Source: an uncultured Saprospiraceae bacterium (GTDB lineage Bacteria; Bacteroidota; Bacteroidia; Chitinophagales; Saprospiraceae). From it: DNA of 64,000 nucleotides. The stretch spans positions 1-64,000 of the forward strand of contig CAKZUK010000102.1 in NCBI GenBank assembly GCA_937921775.1, read 5' to 3'. The notes under the pieces are model-generated. The model was not told where the DNA came from. It saw only the letters and a list, made by a program, of their open reading frames with translations, and searched no databases. The position numbers and the translations under genes are program-made. Below are positions 17,540 through 25,983 of the stretch, in pieces; within the stretch, counting starts at the first letter, position 1; every line of letters starts with the position of its first letter.

Positions 17540-17690
17540 GGAAATTAAGTTTCGTCCGATTTGAGAGGTAAACATTGAGCTATATTTCTCGAAAAAGCCT
17601 CGTCATAGCTCGCTATGCCTACGTTTTTTCGATCATCTAGCTCAATATTTACGATCTCAAATGGGACAGTTATTTAATCCTTATCCCTTA
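17540..17690 (+). repeat. Dispersed palindromic repeat, family B, full-length copy
   Basis: About 150 bases with long imperfect inverted arms: CCGATTTGAGAGGTAAACAT and TTGAGCTA on the left; TAGCTCAA and TATTTACGATCTCAAATGGG on the right. The centre holds a perfect CATAGC/GCTATG palindrome and a CGAAAAA/TTTTTTCG pair. The right end (ATTTAATCCTTATCCC) recurs at 22327-22374 and the left end at 60-130. The gap 17534-17828 holds no gene. Confidence 0.6.
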
Positions 17691-17828
17691 ATAGGAGGGG
17701 AGATCGGAGTTTAGATTTTTTTACTTACGCGGAATTTATCTGGCGCTCGGTCTGGCCGCTGGACAGACTAAACAGGCTCCATGATCGAGTGTACCTTCAA
17801 GTTTCAACTGATCTAAGTAATTGAGCAC

Positions 17829-18761
17829 TTACTTGTACTCATAAAAAAAGATAGAAAATTCTCCAATCTCACGCGACTTCATTGGGATGCTCCAATTGCC
17901 GGTATACTTGACAAATTCCGGAACGTAGAGATCTTGATGTTTCTTTAGTTTGACGTCAATCGTTACATCAAAGTCGACGATAGGAGTGTAGTACTTCATT
18001 TGGTAATTTCTAGCAATGACATTGAAATTGCTTTTGTCAAAATAAGTTTGAAAATCTTTGATAACAGTCTTGCTTTCTTTTTTAGTGAGGTATTCTGGTT
18101 TGACCTTGGCGGAAAAAATGTAGCAATCAATTTCGTTGTTGTACATCGCTGAGGTAATTGAGTAGTTGTAGTATTTGGCGAGCTTACCATCGAAGATTGC
18201 CATTTTTTTTCCGACTACAGGAACATCAACTTTTTCACCAGGTTGGAACATCAACTTTTTTAGCTCTGCATAATGTTTATCAATGCCTCTCGGATTTTTG
18301 GGTTCTACTATTTTGGACTCACAGATGCGACCATGCGTTAAAAAAACTTGATCAAACATGCGGGCTGTATAGTAGCGAAACTTCTTTTTTCGTTTGTAAT
18401 AGTTACCAGTGGTTTGTTCATCTAAGGTTTCCATCGTGCGACAATCACCATCTGAATATTGTTGGATCGTGCTAGTATAGCTTGCTTTCCTTTTGCCTCT
18501 TTTATTTACAAAAGCTAGTTTATTATCTGACTTGTAGTTGAGTTTACGAATGTTATCAAAACTTTCGAAAAAGGAGGAATCGGTTCTTACCATTTCAATA
18601 AACTCCTCCGTATTGAAGTTGGCTCGCGAGGCAGTTACCACAAAAGAGTCCAGAAAGATCATTCCGAAATGACTGTAAATAGAGTCAGTCTGAGCTTTCA
18701 ATACATTTCCAGTCAAGGAAAAGAACATAATGAAAGGGAGAATTAGAGATAGGTTTTTCAT
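17829..18761 (-). CDS. Secreted protein of unknown function
   Basis: The 310-residue protein has a signal peptide (SLTGNVLKAQTDS cleavage region) and no membrane segment afterwards. The segment just after it, LDSFVVTASRANFN, resembles the plug-entry sequence of TonB-linked proteins but no receptor follows. The central part is rich in Lys, Tyr and Phe, and the C-terminal third is predicted beta-rich. I do not recognise a characterised family, although similar periplasmic proteins occur across Bacteroidota. It lies 17 bases downstream of fmt on the same strand and may be cotranscribed with it, without an obvious functional link. Confidence 0.72.
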   Translation of the reverse strand: MKNLSLILPFIMFFSLTGNVLKAQTDSIYSHFGMIFLDSFVVTASRANFNTEEFIEMVRTDSSFFESFDNIRKLNYKSDNKLAFVNKRGKRKASYTSTIQQYSDGDCRTMETLDEQTTGNYYKRKKKFRYYTARMFDQVFLTHGRICESKIVEPKNPRGIDKHYAELKKLMFQPGEKVDVPVVGKKMAIFDGKLAKYYNYSITSAMYNNEIDCYIFSAKVKPEYLTKKESKTVIKDFQTYFDKSNFNVIARNYQMKYYTPIVDFDVTIDVKLKKHQDLYVPEFVKYTGNWSIPMKSREIGEFSIFFYEYK

Positions 18762-18778
18762 TTTATTGAAATAAAAAT

Positions 18779-19735
18779 TTACTCAGACGTAATATTCTTT
18801 ACAATATAATTTAACGAATTCGCAAATTTATAACCATTTAAGAAATCTTTAACGGCCATTTTTCGCTTGCCAGCTAATTTGATCTCTAATGCTTGGATGA
18901 ATCCGTCTTTTGTTGCAAATTTCATATACGACTTGGTATCTGTTACTAGTTGACCTACAGTATATTGGTGCTCAATTATTTCTTTTTCTGAAAGAAAAAT
19001 TTTCAATTCAGTTTCATCAATTATAGTCCAAGCAGCAGGAAATGGGCTCAGCCCACGTATGAAGTTATGAACGACCTGAGTTTCTTGGTCAAAGTTGATT
19101 TCACAGGTCTCATGGAAGATTTTTGGAGCCTTACTCACCTGCGAATTATCCTGAGGTTTAAGTTCGTAATCTCCTTTCTCAATGGTTTGAACGCTCTTAA
19201 GAACGACTTTTGCGCCAAGCGCCATCATCTTATCATGAACCATACCTGTTGTATCGTTTTCGCCAATTGGAAGATTATCGCTGATTAAGATATCCCCGGT
19301 GTCAATGGCATGTTGTAAAAAGAAGGTCGTTACACCTGTTTCTTTCTCGCCATTTATCACTGCCCAATGAATTGGGGCCGCCCCTCTGTACTTGGGGAGT
19401 AGGGAGCCGTGCAAGTTAATAGTGCCAATTGGAGGCATATCCCAAACTACGACAGGAAGCATTCTAAATGCTACAACTACTTGTAAATCAGCCTTTAAGC
19501 TTTGTAGCTCTTCAATGAAATCAGGATTTTTCAGGTTTTTAGGTTGTAGAACTTTAAGACCTTTCTCAACTGCATATTTCTTTACAGCCGATTGAAGCAC
19601 TTTTTTACCACCACGTCCGCCCATTTTGTCAGTAGAGGTAATGACACCAACTACATTGTATCCATTCTCAACTAGTGCGTCTAAAGTAGGGACTGCGAAA
19701 TCAGGCGTTCCCATAAAAACTATTCTTAAACTCAT
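18779..19735 (-). CDS. fmt: Methionyl-tRNA formyltransferase
   Basis: Fmt formylates initiator Met-tRNA with 10-formyl-tetrahydrofolate, preparing it for translation initiation. The 318 residues are the expected size. The N-terminal catalytic domain opens with RIVFMGTPDFAVPTLDAL and contains the signature INLHGSLLPKYRGAAPIHWA, with the catalytic Asn and His, and the DTGDIL segment with the Asp. The C-terminal OB-like tRNA-binding domain begins around residue 205. The gene is divergent from the OmpA-family gene and probably leads a two-gene transcript with the downstream secreted protein. Confidence 0.96.
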   Translation of the reverse strand: MSLRIVFMGTPDFAVPTLDALVENGYNVVGVITSTDKMGGRGGKKVLQSAVKKYAVEKGLKVLQPKNLKNPDFIEELQSLKADLQVVVAFRMLPVVVWDMPPIGTINLHGSLLPKYRGAAPIHWAVINGEKETGVTTFFLQHAIDTGDILISDNLPIGENDTTGMVHDKMMALGAKVVLKSVQTIEKGDYELKPQDNSQVSKAPKIFHETCEINFDQETQVVHNFIRGLSPFPAAWTIIDETELKIFLSEKEIIEHQYTVGQLVTDTKSYMKFATKDGFIQALEIKLAGKRKMAVKDFLNGYKFANSLNYIVKNITSE

Positions 19736-20133
19736 ATGTAATGCTTTGTTCTTTTGTTTAAAGTTGATGCTTAATGCTTAAGGTAAATCTGTAGGATTTT
19801 ATTCAAAATATAGAGACTGCAAATTTGCTATTATGTTTTAAATAACCTGCTATTTAAGCAAATCTTATTTAATGCAAAGATGAAGGCTTTGAAGTGACAC
19901 AACAATAGAATATAGAAAAAAGTTATAGTTTCGGTTGAAATCTATAGTGATATAGGAAGACTTAAAGTTCTAAATTCCTATTTTTGCACGCAACCTATAA
20001 GCTTTAAAATTCTACTACATAAGTGTAAGAAGTCTTGTAAAGCGTTAAACATAGAAGTTTTTTTGAAAATAGATGTGAATGTGCTCAGTCAGAAAATTGA
20101 CAGCCAGTACTTTAACTTTTGACATCATCTTAA
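19736..20133. promoter_or_regulatory. Divergent promoter region between fmt and the OmpA-like gene
   Basis: No gene is seen in these 398 bases. TATTTTTG at 19979-19986 fits the -7 consensus and could serve the OmpA-like gene with a leader of about 140 bases. The rest is AT-rich without strong hairpins. Confidence 0.35.
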
Positions 20134-22050
20134 ATGAACTTCATAAACAACAAACTAAAAATGGTTCTTGAAATGAGAAAACAACTTATCCTTACTCTTG
20201 CCCTTTTATTTCCTTTTTTATTGATGAGTCAAACTGTCATGGTTGAAGGATACGTATTTGAAACGGGTAACAGAGGATACCTCCAACAGGCGACGGTTAC
20301 TATTTTGGATAATGCGACCAAAGCTGTCAAAGGAGAAGTATTTACTGATGAAGCTGGGGTTTTTAAAATGGGTCTACCGGCTGGAAAAGAATATTTGATA
20401 CGCGTAGCAAAGAAACCATTCGAAACGATGGAAAAGATTGTTTCTACTGCTGGTAAAAGCGAAAGTGAAAAGGTCTTTGTTAAATATGAAATGAAGCGTA
20501 TGCCCGGTTATAACTTTGAGGTAACGCTTGCACCTACTCGTACTGATGAAGATGTGGTAGTCGACGCGATTATTGGTGCTCGAATTGAGGTGTACAACAA
20601 TACCACAGACAAGGAAGTAATGACGATTGAAAAAAGTACACAACACGTCTTCAATGTTCGATTTGAACAAGGGAATCACTATACTATTTTGATCAGAAAA
20701 GATCGATACTTTCACAAACGTCTGGAGGCTTACGTAAATGTAAAAGGATGTATTTTATGTTTTGATGGAGTAGGGGATGTGAAGCCTGGTGTAGCAGATG
20801 TATTGACGGAAGGTTTTGAAATGGGGACACTTTTGGCCAACGTAGAGTTAGTGCCAATTGAGCTCAATAAAGAAATTACAATTGAAAACATTTACTACGA
20901 CTATAACAGTGCTCGTATCAAAACGGCTGCTAAAAAAGAGTTAGATAAACTGGTTGTTTTATTGAAAGATAACAATAACTTATTGGTTGAAATTGGATCG
21001 CATACCGACTCACGTGGTGATACTAAATACAATCAAAAATTATCTCAGAAAAGAGCAGAGTCTGTTGTAAGTTACTTGTCATCAAGAGGTGTCATCAAGC
21101 AAAATCTAATAGCAAGAGGATACGGTGAATCTAAGCTTGTGAACCGTTGTGGGAATGGAAAAGATTGTTCAGAAAAACAACATCAAAAAAACAGACGTAC
21201 AGAATTGAAGGTAGTTGGCTTCGTAAATAAAAACGAGGTGGATAATCGATCGCTAGTAAAAATGAAAGAAGAAGAAAAATTCGATCGAATGCTAGCTGAA
21301 CTGGAAGGTTCCGAAATTAAAGTAAAAGAAGGAGATGATATTCCTGATGAGATTAAAAATCAAAAAAATAATAAAGATAAAATTGAAGAAAAGGTAGAGA
21401 AAATCAAAGAGAACATTGAGGAAAAAGACATTCAAAAGCCTGCACAGAAAATAAAAGAAACTACAAGTATTTCTACTCCTGACGTTCAGCGACCTTCTGG
21501 TAGCAATGTTCAAAAACCTACAGCCAACAAACCAACGGTTGCAAAGATTGATACAAGATTACCAAAGCCAACGAAGGATAAGGAAATTGTTGTTCACAAT
21601 CCTATGCCTTCTAAAAAAGAGGAAGTTGCTACTAAGATTGAAAAAGTGAAGACTAAGGTTGATGCTTCTAAAACAGAGCTTATACCAGATGATTCATCTG
21701 AAGAATTTGATGGTTCTGATACCGTAGCAGAGGATGACCCTAGAATCGTTTCTGATCTAGATGTGACTTCGTCTAGAGAATTGAAAAAGCCAAAAAAACT
21801 TGATAAAACGTACACAGGATATCGTGTTGAATTCACGACTTCTATGTCTGAGTTACCAGTGAGTCACCAGATATTTTCTCGTCACGGCAACATTATTGTT
21901 GAAGAAAATAAGGACGGGAATTTCGCATATCTTCTTGGTGATTTCGATGATGAAGAAGATGCAAATGACTTTTTAAATAACATTCTGATTAAGCGATATC
22001 CAGGAGCTAGAGTGATTCGATATTCGAAAGGGCGTCGCGTGATGCGATAG
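20134..22050 (+). CDS. OmpA-family envelope protein with SPOR-like C-terminus
   Basis: The 638-residue protein carries a signal peptide; the third in-frame ATG (20173, MRKQLILTLALLFPFLLMSQ) gives a cleaner signal peptide and may be the true start. Residues about 35-240 hold two carboxypeptidase-regulatory-like beta sandwiches. Residues about 250-350 form an OmpA/MotB peptidoglycan-binding domain (NIYYDYNSARI, GSHTDSRGD, NRRTELKVVG), with a small Cys-containing insertion (NRCGNGKDCSEK). A charged, Lys/Glu/Pro-rich linker of about 190 residues follows. The final ~75 residues (TGYRVEFTTSMSELPVSH ... GDFDDEEDANDFLN) resemble a SPOR domain, which would bind peptidoglycan. It probably links outer membrane and wall. 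A terminator follows directly. Confidence 0.88.
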   Translation: MNFINNKLKMVLEMRKQLILTLALLFPFLLMSQTVMVEGYVFETGNRGYLQQATVTILDNATKAVKGEVFTDEAGVFKMGLPAGKEYLIRVAKKPFETMEKIVSTAGKSESEKVFVKYEMKRMPGYNFEVTLAPTRTDEDVVVDAIIGARIEVYNNTTDKEVMTIEKSTQHVFNVRFEQGNHYTILIRKDRYFHKRLEAYVNVKGCILCFDGVGDVKPGVADVLTEGFEMGTLLANVELVPIELNKEITIENIYYDYNSARIKTAAKKELDKLVVLLKDNNNLLVEIGSHTDSRGDTKYNQKLSQKRAESVVSYLSSRGVIKQNLIARGYGESKLVNRCGNGKDCSEKQHQKNRRTELKVVGFVNKNEVDNRSLVKMKEEEKFDRMLAELEGSEIKVKEGDDIPDEIKNQKNNKDKIEEKVEKIKENIEEKDIQKPAQKIKETTSISTPDVQRPSGSNVQKPTANKPTVAKIDTRLPKPTKDKEIVVHNPMPSKKEEVATKIEKVKTKVDASKTELIPDDSSEEFDGSDTVAEDDPRIVSDLDVTSSRELKKPKKLDKTYTGYRVEFTTSMSELPVSHQIFSRHGNIIVEENKDGNFAYLLGDFDDEEDANDFLNNILIKRYPGARVIRYSKGRRVMR

Positions 22051-22052
22051 CT

Positions 22053-22103
22053 CCAAATAAAAAAGATTTTTTTGTTCGTGACAAAAAGATCTTTTTTATT
22101 TGG
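22053..22103 (+). terminator. Terminator after the OmpA-like gene
   Basis: A 23-bp stem with one mismatch (CCAAATAAAAAAGAT with ATCTTTTTTATTTGG at the base) begins three bases after the stop codon. Its position and T-rich descending arm fit Rho-independent termination. Confidence 0.75.
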
Positions 22104-22326
22104 CGTGGTAATTAGAGCGGTAGTTACCGTTTTTTACACGACGATAAATTCTTATACCTATTCTCTCCTGTTATTGAACTTTTATCATCCCTATTACGAA
22201 CTCGTTAAAGCTAGTGATCCGCCGCTTAAATGATTGAACAGTATGTTGCTGCATTTCGAGTGTAAAAACCGAAGAAATACTGCTCAATTATTTCGGACTA
22301 GTCGCACTAGTAGGCTAATTCTAGTT

Positions 22327-22374
22327 CAAATGTTTACCTCTCAAATCGGACATTTATTTAATCCTTATCCCTAA
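22327..22374 (+). repeat. Dispersed palindromic repeat, family B, right-end copy
   Basis: ATGTTTACCTCTCAAATCGGACATTTATTTAATCCTTATCCCT-type sequence matches the right part of the 17540-17690 element, and its first half is the complement of that element's left arm. The rest of the gap 22104-22413 contains no gene; a CAGTAT/ATACTG inverted pair near 22240-22290 may be a diverged inner part of the same element. Confidence 0.5.
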
Positions 22375-22413
22375 CGCAACAATCTAACTACCAACCACAG
22401 TTCCGCCGCAGCG

Positions 22414-23634
22414 CTACTCATTCAAATCCCAATTGTATTCCATGTACTTTACCTTTGCTTTGTTTGTTGCTTTAGTAGAAGCATACTTATTGACATAGCT
22501 AACAATGTCACCAAAGTCAACAGCATACCATTCGAATATTTTAGAAATTTCGATCTCGCTAGCGCCTACCTTATTGTAAGCCTTATTGTTGATAAAAGAT
22601 TTAGCTTGACCTTCAAAATTTGATTCCAAATTTCTGGAAGTCCATGCTTTGTTCAAAAGTGGCGGACATGATTTTGCCGCACAGTTGACTGCAAAGTGAA
22701 TTCTAGCATCTTTATAAGTTGGACGGAGAATGTCATTTTCAATGTTGTTTAAAGAATAGGTTTTGCTACCGAGTTTAATCCATTTTTTATCCCAAGGTTT
22801 TCCATTCTCTAAGTCAGTGATACTTTTAACAGGATAATTATTTACAATTAATTTCACAGTAAATGCATTGTAAGCATTTATCCAATAGGCCATTTTTTCT
22901 CCTTTTGACCATGAGTTTTCAATTGGATTATCTGCAAGGGTTTTTAAGTAATTATCCAATTTCGCAACATCACTTTTAAAACCTTTATAGTTTACTTTTC
23001 CACTAGAACTAACATGCCTACTAAGGAGCCCATTCCAATCACTGTGTTTGTGAATTGGATTAGCCTGAATTTCTTTTGCTTTGGAATCCATTTTTTCCAA
23101 TACTTTATCAGATCCAGATCCAGATGTCTTCACGGGGGGGGTAATAATTGGAGGTTTTGTTGAGTTTGGTTTCGGTGGTGGTGGCGCGGTGTTACTAGTG
23201 CTGACAGTCTTGCCGGAAGGTCTAGGAGGCTTGTTGACTTCCACATCCTGTACAGAAGGCTTTTGTTTTTGCTCTACGTTTCTAGCAGTTTCCTTTAGCT
23301 CCGCTGCTTTGTCTATCGCGGTTTTAGCAGCCTTGGAGCTGGTTTTATCAGCTACGTCTTTCATTTTTTTACTAATGTCTTCCTTCTTGTCGGATACCGC
23401 AGTAACGGATTCGTTGATTCCTTCAGCCATACCTTTCGTCATTTCCTCTACTTTAATCTGGGCTGAGCTGGCCTCATTCGCTACTTGTTCAGCAGCAGGT
23501 GCAATAAGCTCGGCAGGATTAATAAGGGTTGTAGCATCGGTTTCAGTTGAATTTTGCGAACTAGTATCTGATCCACAAGCAATAAAACTGGCAATACTGA
23601 GAGCAAATAAGGTGATTAATGTGAGATTTTTCAT
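22414..23634 (-). CDS. DUF547-domain lipoprotein
   Basis: The 406-residue protein has a lipoprotein signal (ASFIACGSD, cysteine near residue 20). A low-complexity region (residues about 25-190) is rich in Lys, Ala, Ser and Pro, with a heptad-like helical part and a Pro-rich stretch. A C-terminal DUF547 domain (about residues 215-400) follows, with the typical segments GEKMAYWINAYNAFTVKLIV and IHFAVNCAAKSCPPLLNKAW. DUF547 has a papain/transglutaminase-like fold according to general family knowledge; its function is unknown. The protein is probably anchored in the envelope. No same-strand neighbour is close; gldA is divergent upstream. Confidence 0.87.
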   Translation of the reverse strand: MKNLTLITLFALSIASFIACGSDTSSQNSTETDATTLINPAELIAPAAEQVANEASSAQIKVEEMTKGMAEGINESVTAVSDKKEDISKKMKDVADKTSSKAAKTAIDKAAELKETARNVEQKQKPSVQDVEVNKPPRPSGKTVSTSNTAPPPPKPNSTKPPIITPPVKTSGSGSDKVLEKMDSKAKEIQANPIHKHSDWNGLLSRHVSSSGKVNYKGFKSDVAKLDNYLKTLADNPIENSWSKGEKMAYWINAYNAFTVKLIVNNYPVKSITDLENGKPWDKKWIKLGSKTYSLNNIENDILRPTYKDARIHFAVNCAAKSCPPLLNKAWTSRNLESNFEGQAKSFINNKAYNKVGASEIEISKIFEWYAVDFGDIVSYVNKYASTKATNKAKVKYMEYNWDLNE

Positions 23635-23919
23635 GTTTTGAAATATTTTGTAATCCTATTTATTAGAAATTTGGTACTAGACTTTGGTGTAATCTTTCCA
23701 AATGCTGTAAGTAAATTACCAATCTAGACCCATTTAAAACAGCTATCCAAATCAATATGTTGTAAAATCCTCAGGGCTTTGTTCAGAATCGGACATTTTA
23801 GCAAACTTTTTAATTCAAATCAATAATGTGCAAAAAAGTGCTTTTACTGTGTAGATCTTCCACTTGATCAAATGATTGAACTGTTTGACTTTTTACAAAA
23901 AATAAGAGTAAAAATAGGC

Positions 23920-23950
23920 TTTGGACATGCTATGAAATTTATTACTTTTA
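23920..23950 (+). promoter_or_regulatory. Likely promoter of the gld operon
   Basis: TTTG at 23920-23923 and TACTTTTA at 23943-23950 are separated by 19 bases, matching the Bacteroidota -33/-7 arrangement with one deviation at the last base. It lies about 80 bases upstream of gldA. The 23635-24030 gap holds no gene. Confidence 0.5.
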
Positions 23951-24030
23951 CACACGTTTTAGTTCTGTACTTTTTTAATTAAACTTACAAGCAATACGAT
24001 TTTAAATAACGAATGTTGAATGATTGAAAT

Positions 24031-24939
24031 ATGTCTGTAAAGGTAGAACAATTAACGAAAATATACGGTGAGCAAAAGGCAATCGATTCTATTAGTTTTG
24101 AAGCTAATAAGGGAGAGGTTTTGGGCTTTCTTGGACCTAATGGTGCAGGGAAGACAACCACGATGAAGATCGTTACCTGTTTTATCCCCCAGTCTAGTGG
24201 AAAAGCTACGGTCTGTGGCTACGATACCGAGAAACATCCAATAGAAGTACGCAGGGAGATTGGCTATTTGCCAGAACATAATCCGCTATATAAAGAGATG
24301 TACGTCAAGGAATACTTGAATTTTATTGCAGGTGTTCACAAACTTTCTAATAAACGAAAGCGAATTGACGAGATGATTGAACGAACGGGGCTCGGATTAG
24401 AACAAAAAAAGAAGATTGGAGCACTTTCCAAAGGCTATCGTCAGCGGGTTGGTTTGGCGCAAGCCATGCTACATGATCCATCGGTATTGATTTTGGATGA
24501 ACCAACTTCAGGACTTGATCCGAATCAACTCATTGAAATCAGAAACTTAATTAAATCCTTTGGAAAGGAAAAAACGGTGATTTTCTCGACCCACATCATG
24601 CAAGAGGTACAAGCAATCTGTGATCGAGTATTGATCATCAATCGAGGAAAAATTGTGGCAGATGATCCGATCGAAAACTTACAACAACGGGTTAGAGGAG
24701 AAGCAATCGTGACGGTCGAATTTATGCAAAAGACAACAATGGCTAAACTCGAATCACTCCAAGGTGTTGAGCGGGTTGAATCCATCGGAGATAATAAATG
24801 GAAGTTGATCGCTGAGGCTAAACATGATATACGGCCTGAGATATTCAACTTTGCAGTAAAAGAAAAATTAATCTTGTTGGGAATGAGCAAAGATCTATTT
24901 AGTGTGGAAGATGTGTTCCAGCAGTTGACTAGAGAGTAG
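24031..24939 (+). CDS. gldA: Gliding motility-associated ABC transporter ATPase GldA
   Basis: The 302-residue ATPase has Walker A GPNGAGKTTT, signature LSKGYRQRVGLAQAM, Walker B VLILDEPTSGLDPNQ and the H-loop STHIM. The C-terminal ~80 residues are the extension seen in GldA. In Flavobacterium johnsoniae, GldA with GldF and GldG forms an ABC transporter required for gliding in some assays; related species keep it without obvious motility, so its transported substrate is unsettled. The following gldF and gldG genes in the same direction support this assignment over a generic exporter ATPase. Confidence 0.93.
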   Translation: MSVKVEQLTKIYGEQKAIDSISFEANKGEVLGFLGPNGAGKTTTMKIVTCFIPQSSGKATVCGYDTEKHPIEVRREIGYLPEHNPLYKEMYVKEYLNFIAGVHKLSNKRKRIDEMIERTGLGLEQKKKIGALSKGYRQRVGLAQAMLHDPSVLILDEPTSGLDPNQLIEIRNLIKSFGKEKTVIFSTHIMQEVQAICDRVLIINRGKIVADDPIENLQQRVRGEAIVTVEFMQKTTMAKLESLQGVERVESIGDNKWKLIAEAKHDIRPEIFNFAVKEKLILLGMSKDLFSVEDVFQQLTRE

Positions 24940-25068
24940 AAAGAGGATGAAGTTAGAAGAGGGAAGTTTTTCCGCGGCATTCGATTTTGAGCTGACTACG
25001 ATATACGGATTTACGATAGAGGGAAACTTCGGACTCCGGTCTTCGGTTTTCCGACTTAAAAAAAACAT

Positions 25069-25800
25069 ATGTACAGTATTTTTCAAAAAGAAGTAAAAGC
25101 ATTTTTTTCCTCAATGGTAGGATACGTAGTGATCGGAGTTTTTCTGGTGCTACTCGGATTGGTGATGTGGGTTTTTGAAGACACATCAGTTTTGAGTTAT
25201 AACTATGCCACTATGGATACCTTATTTACCATGGCGCCTATGATTTTTATGTTTCTAATCCCAGCCATTACCATGCGTTCCTTTGCGGAAGAAAAGCAAA
25301 CAGGAACTATTGAGTTGCTCACTACACGGCCTTTAAGCGACTTGGAAATCATTTTAGGGAAGTACTTTGCAAATGTATTGTTACTTTTATTTGCACTGAT
25401 TCCAACTATCCTGTATTACTATACGATTTACGAGTTGGGTTCTCCTAAAGGAAATATTGACTCAGGAGCAACTATCGGATCTTACTTAGGTTTATTTTTA
25501 TTGGGAGGTGCTTTTATAGCAATAGGTTTATTTGCATCCTCGCTTTCTAGTAATCAAATTACTTCATTTATACTAGCAACCTTTCTTTGCTTCTTTATTC
25601 ATTGGGGATTTTTTTACTTAAGTAAAATGCCCAGTTTTATAGGAAGCATTGACGACGTTATCCAACGAATTGGAATGGAATATCATTACCTATCTATTAG
25701 TCGTGGTTTGATTGACAGTCGCAATGTCATTTACTTTTTATCTGTCATTGCTTTTTTTCTAGGCTGTACACATGTTTCTTTAGGAAGTAGAAAATGGTAG
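25069..25800 (+). CDS. gldF: Gliding motility-associated ABC transporter permease GldF
   Basis: The 243-residue membrane protein has six predicted membrane segments and the ABC-2 permease pattern. The N-terminus is MYSIFQKEVKAFFSSMVGYV, with the conserved segment KQTGTIELLTTRPLSDLEII between segments 2 and 3. This is typical of GldF, which pairs with GldA. It lies 129 bases after gldA and 183 bases before gldG. The gldA-gldF gap is longer than usual within an operon but I see no terminator in it. Confidence 0.93.
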   Translation: MYSIFQKEVKAFFSSMVGYVVIGVFLVLLGLVMWVFEDTSVLSYNYATMDTLFTMAPMIFMFLIPAITMRSFAEEKQTGTIELLTTRPLSDLEIILGKYFANVLLLLFALIPTILYYYTIYELGSPKGNIDSGATIGSYLGLFLLGGAFIAIGLFASSLSSNQITSFILATFLCFFIHWGFFYLSKMPSFIGSIDDVIQRIGMEYHYLSISRGLIDSRNVIYFLSVIAFFLGCTHVSLGSRKW

Positions 25801-25983
25801 CTAAACGCGAATACTTGTATGGGCTACTGCAAACCTTAGTTAAAAGTCAAAGGATATAATGAGCAGAGTTCAGCTAGAAGTTTGAGTATATAGTCAAGCA
25901 AATTATTTTTTGTGTAATACAAATTGAGCAGTCAAGAAATTTAAGATTTAAAACTTATTTCTGATAACTCAAAAATTGAACAA

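Noticed and set aside
23081-23641. 186-residue plus-strand ORF opposite the DUF547 gene
   Set aside because: It is the shadow of the low-complexity Ala/Lys/Ser region of the real gene and has no independent support.
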